Assembly: GCF_028389875.1 (NCBI RefSeq)
Contig: NC_084674.1
Span: 10,511,501 to 10,575,500 of the forward strand
Reading direction: 5' to 3'
DNA length: 64,000 bases
From: Rhea pennata
Taxonomy: Eukaryota; Chordata; Aves; Rheiformes; Rheidae
Under the pieces are notes generated by a model. The model was not told where the DNA came from. It saw nothing but the letters and a program-made list of their open reading frames with translations, and made no database searches. The first letter of the stretch is position 1. The number at the start of each line of letters is the position of its first letter. Made by a program: the position numbers and the translations under genes. Of the stretch, positions 1 through 12,500 are shown piece after piece.

Positions 1-3000
1 GCTGCCAGTGCTACGGTGCCTGCGGCACGGAGCAAAAATAACCGTCCCAGGCAGGTTACAAACAGGTTAACGCACAGCTGTAGGTGAGCTGCTGCCGACA
101 CCGCCCAGGTGGGCGGCGCACATGGCGCCGACAAGGCGGCCGGGTCCCGATTTACCGATTTTCGCGGCTGCCGGGAGCCCTTCGCCCGCCTGCCCAGCCG
201 CGAGCACTTGGGTGCAGGCAGGCGCTCCCGACCCAGAGGCGCAAAGGCCAGCGCAGCAGTCGTCTGTGTCAAGTCGTGTTTTCTTTAGGACTAAGGTAAC
301 ACAAGGTGCTATTTCAAGTATTTGCAATTTTCTACCTGAATAGGTCGCAAAGTGGCCGCCTGGCTGGCGCTCTCTGAGAGCGGCTCGCGAGCAGCAGTAA
401 CGAGCCCCCGTAACAGGCTCGAGAGCCCAGCCGCCCCGGGCAAGTTTAACTTTACAAATTGCCATTGTCAAAAAAGAAGAAAAAAAAAAATCCCCATGGC
501 TGCCGTTCACCCTCCCGAGAGTACCAGTAAGTTAACTTCCACCAGCAGCTCCGCGTTAGCCCGAGAAATGCTGCAGATTTGTAAAGGTCAGAAGATCAGT
601 AATGAAACATTACACCAAAGCTTGCTATTTTTCGCAGCCTTTTGCAATACGATAGTGCGATCAGCTATGGCGTGGCCAGGGCCCAGGAGAAACGCCGGCT
701 CCAGCCTTGCTCGACCGACCTGATTCCCCGTGGGCAGGGCGGGCGCGCAAGGGCCAGGCAAGGGCGGCTGGCTGGGGACGCCGAGCAGAGCACAGCCCGG
801 CACCAGGCGGTTTTCCGCCGGCACGGCTTGCTGCTCTCGCTGAGCGCGCGGGAGGCCTCCGCCCGCGACAACGCGACTGCAAGGACAGCAGGATTCACAG
901 CTGCTGGCTCAGGGGCCCCTGCTTGTGCCCCAGTACCAATTTCTGGGCGACTGCCAGTCTCGATTACAAAAGCTGCCGAAATAACATTGTCCCGCAGTGA
1001 GCTTAGAGCAGGGGAATGTGCACCGTCAAGCTGCCGCCGCCGCCGCCAGCAACCCCAGCATCGCTCTGCCCAGGAAAACGCGGTTTCTGACGGCTGTAGC
1101 AATGCTGAGAGTAGCCGTGTCATGACAGCTGTCACGAAGGCAGAGCAGAGTCAGGGAGGCTCAGGGGGGGAGCTGTCTCGATACTTGCTTTCCTATCCCT
1201 CCTGCAACTTTGCAGACTCTGCTGTACTGTAGCAGTTCCTCAGCCCAACGCCAGGAAGGAGTTAGCCCTGATCTTCGGCGCTGGGACACGCTGCTGATTT
1301 TGCCTATGTTTCTCCCTAAAAGGGAAACAGCATCATTGAGGCAAAGGTCTGCACCAGCTTGCTAAATTAAATAAGCCAGGACACCTCGCACAGCCAGGCC
1401 TCACAGGAAAGCAGTCAGAGAGCTGGTCAAGCTTCTTCCAGCAGGTGATTTCACTGAGGTCTGGATCAGTCCCAGGTGCTTCTAACAAGCACAAGCAGAG
1501 CAGAATTTAGCAACTATACATCAGACTTGGGCAACAGCTTAAATAACATCCCTGTATCCAGGACCACGTAAGAGATGTTGTCACACAGAGCACTGGGAGC
1601 ATCAAGAAGAGCCTATTTTGGGCTAATAGAAAGCAATAGTAGAGCAATTTGGGTAATCATTAAATCTCATGTTTTGTGCCTTCATCACACAGCAATGCTG
1701 TCTTTGATCTGCCAGCTTCAATGCGTTGTTTCAGGTCATCACTGCTTCCTTCAAAGACTCTGGGCTAAGCAATAAGACTATTTTAATCAATGTATATGTT
1801 CATGCACCAAACACCAATGTCAGCACTTGCCCAAGGAACAAAGTACTTTTCTCTGAGCTCATCTGCTCCTGAACAGGCTGGGTAACTTCCAACCCCACTA
1901 ATGGTGCTATCCTCACCAAAAAAAGAAAAAAAAAAGTGTCTGCAGGAGCTTCAGATCAGGCTGCCAAAGTTTTCAGCTGGGGTAGTATCTTGCCCGTCAT
2001 AGCGCCTCTCCAGTGTCATGATCTGATTGCAGTAATTTCTTGTCTAATTTATTAGTTCAGGCTTTGACTTCAGTGCAGTATAGATGCAAGTGAGCGGCTC
2101 TTGCATTGATCTAAACTTGTCTGCAGCCACCCTTTTCTCCCTTCCTGTGGCTTGGAGTCTGACCCCGCTGGCAGCTCACTTCTCCAACTGCTTTCATCAA
2201 AGCACAAACATGATCCAGAATTGCTGGCTATTAATTTTGCTGAAAGTTAATATTAGAGCATCCATGTGTAGGACAAGTAACACTGATTAATGGTGTATAC
2301 AGGGAAGCTGGCTTCAGTAATAGTATTACATTCCTCAAGCAGGGAACCACGGTGGATTCCTGCTTGCAGAGTGGGTGGTTGAAAGCATCACGTAGCAGGG
2401 AAACTGCTTCTAGATAGTTGCTGCAGGAGGTCTTCGCTGTGGTTCAGAGCCTGGGCTAGGAACCGTCCTGCTGGGGTATAACGATGCACGAGTAGTCTGG
2501 GAGTAACGGAGGCCTCCGTCGCCTAAGGGGCAGCTGCTGCCAGATTTGGGGGATCCTGGATTTTATTGTTTCTTGCTCTGTGACAAGGTTCAGTTGTACT
2601 GCACAAAGCAGTGATTCCTTGCTTGGAAATACAAGGGCTTTTGGAAATAGCAGGTGGGCATTTTCCAAACATTTGGTGCAACACGCTCTCCCTGTCTGAG
2701 CTCTCACTTCAGCAAACGAAGCCCTCTGACTCCTGCCGTACCATCCCGCACCCACGGCTTGGGGACACGCTCCCACCGCCCACTCTGCCCCGTGGCGAGC
2801 AGACAAAATCTCTATATCTGGGCAATCATTGACTCCTTCCTGAGAGTCAGAGAGCCGTGAGAAGTCGCCCCGGCTCTGCAGACATATTAATGGCTCAAGT
2901 GGCACAAGCCAGGGGGATGAAAGGCCTGAGCAGCTTAGTCCGGTCCCTGCCATTGCAGGCAGCCAACGTCCAGCACTAACTCAGCAGAGAAAACGTTTAA

Positions 3001-4700
3001 CTGGCCTCTGGGTCCTGCAGCGGGCAGCTGAAATGGGGCTGTGTTCTAGTGAAAGCCCCGGCTGACTTCAACGGGGTCCGAATTTTACCTGCGGACTGGC
3101 AACGTGCAACAGTGCTCGCTGCCCGCCCGCGCTTCCCAGGGTCGCCAAGCGCCGAGACCGGACGCGTGCCAGAGATGCCGGCGGGCAGGGCTGGACGGAG
3201 GACGGGCCGCGCGCCGCGTGGGTCACAGCTCGCGGGGAGACTCCTCCGCGACGCAGCCCTACGACAGCGAGCGTGGCCCGTCTGCGGCGTTACCGCCGTC
3301 GCCGCGGGCACGGCAGGCAGCTTGCGTTACGCGAGCACTGAAAAGCCAGCGTTTCTGCTGGGCATTTGCTTGATATGGCTGTTTTCTTTTTCAATGTAAG
3401 TGGACGCAAGAGGGATGCCTGTACAAGGAAGCTCTCGGTGCCACAGCAATCGGCTAGACAAATTACAGCCAGCAGCCAACACCACTAACAAAGTAACTCA
3501 GCAAGTAATAAGACAATCTAACGAACCGCCCCAGTAACGAGCACGCGGCAAACTGCCACCTTCCTCTTCCCAGCATTTAACCGTACAGCTGCTCACCGCT
3601 TCCACCTTCGGTGCATCACTCAGCACAGCTCTGTTTTGTCTTTACACTGAATGAAAAAACCATGTCACCTCCTCACAGCGCCGTAGAAATGAGCCCTCGG
3701 CAGCCGTGCGCCACCGTTAGCGGGCTGGAGAGCCGGGCTGGGGGGTGTGACAGGGAGCCATGCTGTGGCTCTGCTGCCAGCTCCCAGCGCGGGGGCTCCC
3801 CGGGCCCAGGGTGACACTTCCAAACAAGACCTCCTTCCTGCCATCCCACCTCACGTTCGGGTTAGTGTTTTAGGCGTTGCAGTCGTGCGTACTTCACATC
3901 TGGAGGCAACGTCATAGTCTAGATCCCAAGATCGATCTCATTTCTGTTCAAGGGCTGCCTGGTTTCACCCTTGCCACCACTCTCCCAGGCTGCCCACCAG
4001 TTACCAGTATATCCCCAGTCACCACTATATCCTCGGTGCCAAAGAGCCTGGGGTTACCACAGCCACCTGTAGGACCTCTGCAGCTTTCAAAGCAATGGTG
4101 GCTGGGCCATGTGGGCACAGGACACACAACAAGGGGTCCTGAAGGTCCCATGGGGTGAGCTCGCGCCGTATCACCTCGTCCTGGGACACGAGGACATTGT
4201 GGAAGGAATACGGGGACAGTTTGCCAGCCCTGCAACTCACCATCTGAAGGAGCCACTGGAGATAAATGTCACCTAGCAACTGGCTGCCTTGACACCGTAA
4301 CCTCCAGGGAGGCCCGGAGAAATGCAAAGGCTTTTTGTTAACCCCAAAGACTCAGGCGCACAGGTTGAGATTGCTTACTAATTTAGATACCAACATGAAT
4401 TGTCATTCAAATTACTCCTAGAAAACCAGCTTTGCTGTCAACCCCCCCGCCCTGGGTTTGAGGAGTTCTTACACCCCCCCAAAACCCACCTCGCAGCAGA
4501 GAAGACCCCAAGCGCGAGAGCTGCTCACGCACTACGATGTGCACCGGGCAGAAGTACGTCCATGACGTTTAGCTTGCCATTTTCTCATTTATTTTACTCA
4601 GCCTAACGCAGGCCCTGAGGGATCATAGCTCTTCTCCGCTCTTGCATCTCCCAGCCGTAACCACGCTCGGGAGCTCAAAGCAAGTTCAGTCGTGCATGTC
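1..4700. other. Intergenic or upstream region, no supported gene
   Basis: No exon here could be tied to a known protein. GC- and CpG-rich patches lie at about 80-260, 690-1080 and 3070-3320. They produce open frames on both strands, but these show no recognisable domain and no convincing splice context. A 165-codon open frame on the minus strand (2456-2953) is noted separately as a low-confidence curiosity. In human synteny FAM3D lies on this side of FAM107A, and I found no FAM3D-like exon. Confidence 0.5.
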
Positions 4701-5720
4701 AGAGCCTTTGACACGTCTCCCTCGCGTTCAGGTGCCGCTTGGAGGGCTGCTGCCGGTCGCTGAAGAGGCGATACGCCCCCGCGCGCCTGCAAGGCGGCCG
4801 CCCTTCGGGCCCGGCTTCTCCCGACCTGCTGGGGCCCCTCGGGGCCGAGCTTCCCGCGCTCGGGCCCCCTCCACTTCTCCCTCCTTCCTTTTCTTCCAGA
4901 AAGGATATTCCCTTCAGCCCACGTGCCAGAGCAGACGCGGGAAGGCGGCGAGCGGCGGCTCGGGTGAGTGCCCAGCAGCTCGCGCCCCGGCGCCGAGCGC
5001 TGGCCCCCGTTTCCCCAGGCCGGTGCCGGGTTGAGCAGAGCCGGCAGCACCCGAGGCAGCTCCTCGGCGGGCGCGGGGGGTGGCAGGGCGGGCGCCGTCC
5101 CCGTCCCCATCCCCGTCCCCGTCCCCGTCCCCGTCCCGGGCCGGGCGGGCGTCTCGCGCGCGCGGGGCCGTCGCAGCACGCCGAGGCGTCATCCCGGCAG
5201 CGGGAGCGGTTGCCCTGGCGCCGGGTTTTGCCGGCGCGGCGGTTGCTACAGCGAGTGGGCGTGCGGCTTCCTCCGGGGCGCTCTGATTTCTGCGTTTAAG
5301 GCGCGTTTAGGAGCGATCCCGGGAGCGGGGCCGCGTCCCCTCCGCCAGCGGCGAGCGGCTGCTCCGGCGCCTCCGGAAAACAAAACAAAACCAAACCAAA
5401 CACACGATTTTTTTTTTTTTTTTTTTTTTTTTTTTGCCAGTCGTGGGAAACCATCGCCCAGCGACGAGCCGACGGGGAGCGAGGTGCCGGCGCGGCGTCG
5501 GGGAGCCGCGGGGGTGGCGAGAGCGGCGGGGAGGGCGCGAGGGCGGCGGGCGCCCCGGGACCCCCCGTGCCCCCCGCTCCGGCTGAGCGGGCCCGGCAGG
5601 AGGCGGCGAGCTGCGGGGGAGGCGGCCGGGCTGGCGGGGCGAGCGGGCCGCCCGGGACCCCCGGCCGTCCCCGGGGGCCGCGCTGCCCGGAGCAGGTAAG
5701 CCCCGGGCCAGCGCCTTGCT
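4700..5720. promoter_or_regulatory. CpG island with a candidate first-exon donor
   Basis: About 1 kb of very GC-rich, CpG-dense sequence, interrupted by a poly-T tract (about 5407-5435). On the plus strand a strong splice donor (CAG then GTAAGC) sits at 5695/5696, so the island could carry a non-coding first exon. FAM107A, whose first coding exon starts with a splice acceptor at 14496, is the nearest plus-strand gene and is known in mammals to use several upstream promoters. The assignment to FAM107A is inference. The long open frames in this island are expected from base composition alone. Confidence 0.5.
5096..5138. repeat. CCCCGT hexamer tandem repeat
   Basis: About seven imperfect copies of CCCCGT (one copy reads CCCCAT) inside the CpG island. 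The minus strand therefore carries repeated runs of four Gs with 2-base spacers, a pattern able to form G-quadruplexes. Confidence 0.85.
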
Positions 5721-6339
5721 CTGCCCCGCGGCGGCTTTCGCGCCCCAGGGGCACTTCAGAGCCAGCCCCAAGCCGCGTTACTCGAGAGAGGCTGGTTTTT
5801 GTTTTCCTTTGGCGCTTCGGCAGCTCGGTGCCCGGCTCGGGGGCGGCAGCTCCTCCGTCTCTGCCTCTCCAAAGGGGCCCCGCGTGCGCCCGGCCGCACG
5901 ATCCTCTTGGAAAGGACCGCGCCACACGGGCACCATCGCTGATACAACCCCGGCAATGCACCTTGAGAGAGGCTCTCCTTTTTTCTTTCTTTTTTTTTTT
6001 TTTTTTTTCCCCTCAACCAAATACCTCCGAGCTACCTTAAAACATTCATTAATGATTGCAGCGCCGTGCCTCTATCGTACCCTGGCCAATGCCCAGAGCA
6101 AATATTTGATGATGTATTAAAAGTAAGTTTGTGATTATCAAAAAGATTGCTAAGCATCTGTCACCGCTTAACAGAAAGGAAATAAGCTGTTCCCCACGCC
6201 GTTTCCAAAAGGCGCCTGGCTGATATCCCTTGTTAATCGTTAACAGAGCGCGGGATCCCAGGCCTGCCGTCCTGCCTTATCGCAGTCTGACGCATGTAAA
6301 TGGAATTATTAACCAGCAAAATCAATCTCTGCTGCTTCC

Positions 6340-7110
6340 CGAAAGCCGGGACCCTGCTGGCGCCGCCGACCCGCACAAGCGTTCGCGCGCTCGGCCAGCG
6401 CGGCGCGGAGCCCCGCTGCCCACCGGCAGCTCGGCCGCCCCGAACCCGGGCTGGATTTCGCCTTCCCCGAGGCTCCGCGGGCCTCCAGGCTCCGCAACCT
6501 CGGGCGGCTTCGGCGGGCGCCGCGGCCGCGCTGAGCCCCGCGCCGCAGCGCTGCTGGGAGGAGCAGGGAGCGCTGGCCATACTGGTAGGGAGAACTGGCT
6601 GGACTGGGGGGGGGGGGGGGGGCGGCACCGACACGCACAAGTGCTTCGCGGAAAGGGGGAAGCCAGAGGCAGCGGGCGGCCGGCCGGCGAGGGTGGGGGA
6701 CAGCCCGTCCCACCGGAAAGCCCCCGGCGCTCGCCGCAGCCGCGCGGGAATCGGGGCAACCGGGGGGAAAAAAGCCTGCAAACGATCGCCCTCCCTAAGG
6801 GGCCCCTCGCTGCTGAAGCGGCGCTGCCCCTTTGCTTTCCGCCTTCTCGCCCCGAGCGCGGCCGCGGCGCCCCGCAGGCTGCCCGCGGCTCGGCCTCGGC
6901 GCCCCGCGAGCCGCGGCGGCCGCCTCGAGTTACACCAGCCCCGCTGCATTACGAGCGCTACAATTAGGCTCGCTGAATTATTCAGCGCTATCGATGAACA
7001 GCGGGCAGCGGTCCCGCGCTCGCCCTTCCCTCCGCAGCGCCCGTCCGAGCGCCGGGCGACACCGCCGGCCGCGCTGTGCAGGGCGAGCAAAGGAAATAAT
7101 GACGAAGTAG
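6340..7110. promoter_or_regulatory. Second CpG island
   Basis: A CpG-dense block separated from the first island by an AT-richer stretch (about 5960-6230). It contains a G homopolymer (about 6606-6622), which may be imprecisely sequenced. It is a candidate alternative promoter. No protein-coding exon is evident on either strand, and the long open frames lack recognisable domains. Confidence 0.5.
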
Positions 7111-7141
7111 CATCTGCCAATCTTTGGGCTCGCCGCACCGG

Positions 7142-7167
7142 TATTATTATTATTATTATTATTATTA
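7142..7167. repeat. (ATT)n microsatellite
   Basis: Eight uninterrupted ATT units plus a partial unit at the edge of the second CpG island. Confidence 0.9.
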
Positions 7168-8254
7168 CCCATCGCCAAGGCAGTAAGCCACTGCAGTCAT
7201 TAAGCTAACGTGAAGGAACGACTGGTATTTTGTTCTGGCTGGGCTCCTTTTTTGCAGATTAGTTGTTGCTTTAAGATGCATTTTGCAGCCTTGACTGGGG
7301 GAATTCGCCTGTCTAAAGGTTTCAGCAAACCCAAAAGCTCGTCCCCAATTGCAGCAGCAGCCGCTTCTCACCCAGTAACGACGGCACTTTGGTACCTCGT
7401 TCTTCTCTGAGCCTACCAACTGTGCAGGAAACGGCTTTGGAAAGCAAATGTCCTGACCTGGGGGATCAGAGCAGCCCAGAACCACATCGCTCGTCCGCCC
7501 GGAGGCAGAGCCTCGCGCAGGGCGGGCAGCATGGCAAGCCAGGCTCACCGCGCCGCGCAAACCTTTGAGGAGCAGAGACCTCAATTTTCACTGTCCTGTG
7601 GCCCCACAGCAATGCGGGAGAGAGCCCCTAGTCCAGCAAATGAACCAAGTTTCCCAGATTTGCAAGACCATCAAAACCCCACTGTGTTTTTTCTCATCTG
7701 TAAATGTGCACAGGAGATGTTCAGCTGGCAGCAACATCAGATGATTTCAGCACAGCTAGCTCAGTATATCCTAACAGCCTCCTTCCCTGGCACTGCTATG
7801 AGGATTATAAGGCAGAAAAACTTACTAGATTTACAACAAATTAATATTTCCCTTCCTTAAGTTGTGATTTTAGAACAAGAGTCAAAACAACTGCCTTTGT
7901 CCAGTGCTTCACCTTGCCAAAGTCTCTGCATCAGCATCCACCATCGACAAGCTGATGTGCCAGGTTGCTCGATACGATCGAAAATGTTACATAAATCTCC
8001 CCTAAAGGCCTGAGAAATGTCAAGGCTACATGTGTAGGATACACCCAGGGATGTAAAAGGAATCAAGCTGTGCAAGACGACTCCAGAATAACCGGCAGGT
8101 AAAAGTGCAAGCGGTCTCCTATGGGTTATGTACTGCCTCTCTTGGGTTTCTGCACGACTCGCGTACAGGATGCTGAGATACACCACAGCCTGCACCTGAG
8201 CATTTCCAATACATTCCTGTTTCAGAAATGCACTAAAATAATTGCTGACCCTTC

Positions 8255-8390
8255 ATGCCAGGAGGTTTTCAGCACTCAGCTGGACAAGGTCTGAAAAACT
8301 TGATCTAAGTTGGCCCTGTTTTGAGCAGGGGCTTGGACTAGAGGATCTCCAGAGGTCCCTTCCAGCCTCAGTTATTCTGTAATTCTAAAA
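8255..8390 (+). mobile_element. CR1 LINE 3' end fragment
   Basis: The stretch around 8301-8389 contains the typical CR1 3' tail: 'ttgagcagggg', then 'ttggacta', then 'gatctccagaggtccctt', then 'ccagcctca' and a terminal 'attctgtaattct' duplication. CR1 elements are usually 5'-truncated, and this copy is only about 130 bp. It is the clearest pointer to an avian or other sauropsid genome. The left edge is approximate. Confidence 0.85.
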
Positions 8391-9481
8391 TACCATGTAC
8401 AAATTTTAGGAAAATTGTGCAAATTAGCAAATATCAAGAACTCAAGAATCCAAAGTTAAAGATGAACCTTCATCTTAACTCTTTTCTGTAGCTTAACATA
8501 CAGCATAACCTCTTCTGTCATTACGCTGCACTGGGACAAGCAGTAGGGCCTAACTCCAGTTCCATTTTAGACGGTGGAAAATATAGTTATTGTTTGAAAA
8601 ATGTTTGTTGAGTATTAAAGCACAGAGCACGTCAGGAACTCTCCCAGCGGACCAAGGGTTGCCTTCTCTCACAGCAACACAACTGCAGAGTGCTGCGGTG
8701 GACGTTACTGCACCTAGTGCATGGAGTCCAAAACATCAGCTGGCTCCTCTCGCCGACAGGCTTTCGTCTTTCCACCAAGATTTATGAACTTCTAGCGTGA
8801 GAACATTAGAAGTCTCACCTGTAGGGCCCCTGGCACTGCACACGCAAATCACTTTTTTCCCCTTCTCTTTTTCTAACGTGAAGGTGCTGGACGTCCACGC
8901 TCTAAAAAGAACAGGTTAACTTCTAGGTAACAACTGGAAGTGAGCGTGTACGGCCACTATCCTAGTGTTTAAACAACCGAGCCTAGCGCAAAGATCCTGG
9001 GCTCCCAAGAGTTACTGCCATCTGCTCACAAGCTAATGCTAATGCATAAAGCCCTTGCAGCGTGGGTGAGGACAGTCCCGCACACCTGGAGCCTTCCTAA
9101 GGGGAAGATGAAGAAATAAGATCTTTGTGCCTCTGAATCAAGGTCAAGCATCTTCCTTGTACTGTATTTATTTCTAGCATTGGCTCATCCAAACTATTTC
9201 TAGTTTTTCCCCCATTTATAAAGCTTCTCCCAGATGGTGTCACAAAGTGCTCTGCTCTGATGTTCCTACCGTGATTCCAACAACACGCAGAAAGTCTGCT
9301 TCGCCTTGCCAGCGAACAAGGTGCTAAGCCAGGCCGAGACGAGGCTTTGGGAGGAGCAGAGCTGGGCACTGGAGGCGCCACGAAGAGCTGGTGCACTCAG
9401 TACTCACACTTTGGCAGACACAACGCAGCTTCAGTTCAGAACAGAAATGTCAAATCCTTGGATAGGTTAAAAAATTCCAGG

Positions 9482-9519
<38 letters not shown>
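9482..9519. repeat. Poly-A tract
   Basis: Thirty-eight consecutive As. No retroposon body was recognised upstream. Confidence 0.9.
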
Positions 9520-9521
<2 letters not shown>

Positions 9522-12500
9522 AAGTTTTCCCACTGTTTCAGCTGTACATATCATAAACTCAAGTTATTTCACAGGCTCAGATTACTTGTGTAAATACCTT
9601 TGGGCTAGCTTTGATGCCTCATGCTAAGTATGTTATTTTGCAGTTTCCTTACCTGCGGGACCAGGTAAGGACCCAGCTTCTTTCAGCATTATTTTCTGCA
9701 TGTGTCCTGAACTTGGTTCTTTGAAAAATACATTTTTACAAATAAACCCCAAACATTCAGAAAAGTAGGGGGTCTCACAAAATAATGAACAGTGATATCA
9801 CCTGATGCTGGATCCCCTTCTCAGAATAATGCCTTCTGCCTGTTTTTATGCCAATGACATTCTCTGCCCAGAAAGTGATCCCATAAAATACTTGAGAAAG
9901 AGCAGTTTGGTCCTTTTCTAGCTATTTACCCATATTGAAAAACTTCTCCGTAGATGGTCTAATCAGAAAATCAGTGCTCAAATAGTACAGACACTAGAAG
10001 CAAGAGACTGCAAACAATATTTATTTTATAGATTCCAGCTAAAATTAAACACCAACCTGTGCTGCAGAAGATAACATCAGTGGTTTTGCAAGTTAAACCT
10101 TCTGGAAACCAGTCGTACAGCATTGCACAGAGAAGTAGCGCCTCAGCACGGGGTTGCACACGGTGCTGAACACGGGGAAACTCCGCTTGCAGCCGGCGCA
10201 GAAAAGGACCGCAGGACGCGCAAGGGGACGGAGCGAGGGCCTGTTGCGGGGGGGAGGATGAGCGAGCAGAGCTTGGCGGTGCTTTGGCAAAACAGAAGTC
10301 AAGGGGAAGGAGACGTGCTTGCTACCCGCTATGCAGGCTCACCCCAAAGCCACGTTCAAGGGCCTGGGACCCCGTGGTGGGGAGGCTGAAGAGACGGACA
10401 GGGGACAGCTGGCAGCAGGGAAGGAATCTCACGTGAAAACCTGCAAAAAGTGCCTGAACCCCGATGTCCTGCTACACCCTCCATTCTCCTAAAACACTGC
10501 AAATCCCCAGGTGCTGGGCAGGAGCCCAGACCCCTGCCCTAAAGCTTTTTAAACATGACAGCTCCAGATTAATTTTTTTTTTCCATCTCTTTCTTGTTTC
10601 CCCCCACCCCTGCTGAAGCCAGGCAGCCAGCTGCAACCAGACCACGCACCCCTCCAGCTACCTGCCCTTTCCGGGGCCGTTAATCCCCTTAACATTCCTG
10701 GGGATTATTTTCATCCCAGCGGGACAGCAAACAAGGAAACCAGAGGCAGCCGACAGCAGGGCACAGCGAGCAGCACCAGGGGCTGCTGGCAACACGGAGG
10801 GGCTTGCGAGGCTGCCCGCCACATAGGGACAGGGCAATTAATCCTAAATAAATGCTCTGTGAAGGGTATCTCCAAAATGTAGCAGCAGCAGCAAAGGGAA
10901 ACACAGCTGAGCCCCCATCTCCCTGCCTGACCCTGGGCAGGGACTCGAGAGCACCCCAAGGGCCGGCAGGTCTGTTTGGGATTTAGGAGACTAAGACAAA
11001 AGCCACTCGGCTTCCCCAGCACCACACCACGTTTTACATTCCTAGTAGGGTGTAGTGAATTATTCTCATTTGTTATTTATTTACAGTTATTTACTATGTT
11101 CAGGTTTTCAAAGATGCTCAATGTTCCATTTCCCAAGAGACTGGGCAAAGTGTAATGGGAAGCGGAAATGGGTTTTGCCAGGATTGCAGACTTGTGATTT
11201 CATCGCAAATCTCACAAAGTGGGGGCAGATGTGTAAGGGTTTCTAGGAAGTCTAAGCAGGATTTGGGGCTCCAAGTTAAATCAGAACAGATTTTAAAAAG
11301 TCATTTTTCTCCTCCAGCCACTTGTACGTGCTGGGGCAGGACTGGGGAAAAAAAAAAGAGTCAAATGCTAAATATTTCCTGTGAGGTCTCCTAGATAACA
11401 GAGCAAGGCTGGGAGCTCGTTTTGCAGCTTCGCTTGGGAGATGAGTCATGTGGGGTGTGAAGTCCGAATACCTGCCAGTGCCTGTGGCCTTGGCCTGCTC
11501 ATCCAGGCAGTCTTGCTTCTGACATATAGAAAAGTGACCCAGAAACATACCTTTCTTAGAAAGCCTCAGACTTTTAGAAATGAGGAAAGGGAAAGCATTT
11601 TAAAAACAAGCACGCTGCCTTTTAAACAACAGTGCAAACCAGTTCCATTTGAAAGGTCACGCCGACTTTCTGAGCACAGCAGAAGGTGTTAAAATGCACA
11701 TGTAGTTTTTGTTTATATCTTGCCAAGAGCAGTATAAAAATGTCTACTACCTTTTGCTGATTTATGCTGGTGGCCAAGGAAGTGCCAGAGCAGAACCTTG
11801 TTCATTGATCTACAGCTGCATCATGCAAAACCAGGCATCCTGCTGTAAATCCATCGCAGAGACCTGGCTTGATTTACAGCTCCAGTGCTATAAATAATGA
11901 CAAAAAGCAGCCTGATAGCAGTCTATCTCCTCAATACATGGATATGAATTACATCAGGTCTTGAAGATGATAGATCTACTCCACTAGAAACATTTTGCAT
12001 TGGGTCTCTATCCACCAAACTGCAGAAGAAAGGATGCCCTGTCCTTACTCCCAGCATAACCCTAAGCTGTGTTTCAGGAGCACTAATGCTTTTATATTCC
12101 TATTTTTCTTTTTATGCTCAATGCAAATGAAGATATTTCTTGAATTGTGACAGATTAAGGTCCTCTGAAGATATAAAATGCTGTTTGTAACTAGGCTCAA
12201 GGCTCCTTCCAGTCATTTTCTGGGACAAGGTCAGTGCTTTGACCTTGTGCCTGGGCAGCAGCCCAGGTACCCGTGGCGCTTGACCTGGGGGGCAGCAGCA
12301 GCACAGATATCCACTGGAAGTAAGAACCTCATTGAGGGTATCTGCACACCCCAGGACAGATCTGGCACAGTGAAAATGAAGCTAAAAGCTACCTGCTGGG
12401 TCCTGCTCAGGCGAATTACAGCCATCGTGAGGACTTGTCCGTGCTGATCTAACAGCCACCTGGCCAGAAATGCTCCCAGTGCATTTCAGTTCCTCCCACT

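Noticed and set aside
4739-7208. Many long open frames on both strands (up to about 300 codons) in the upstream CpG islands
   Set aside because: They overlap one another in all frames, are dominated by Pro/Ala/Arg/Gly, and have no recognisable domains. High GC content alone removes stop codons.
10093-10302. Minus-strand frame with a GPCR TM7-like string (STVCNPVLRRYF)
   Set aside because: A short, isolated resemblance. The tyrosine spacing of NPxxY is wrong and no other transmembrane segments are nearby.
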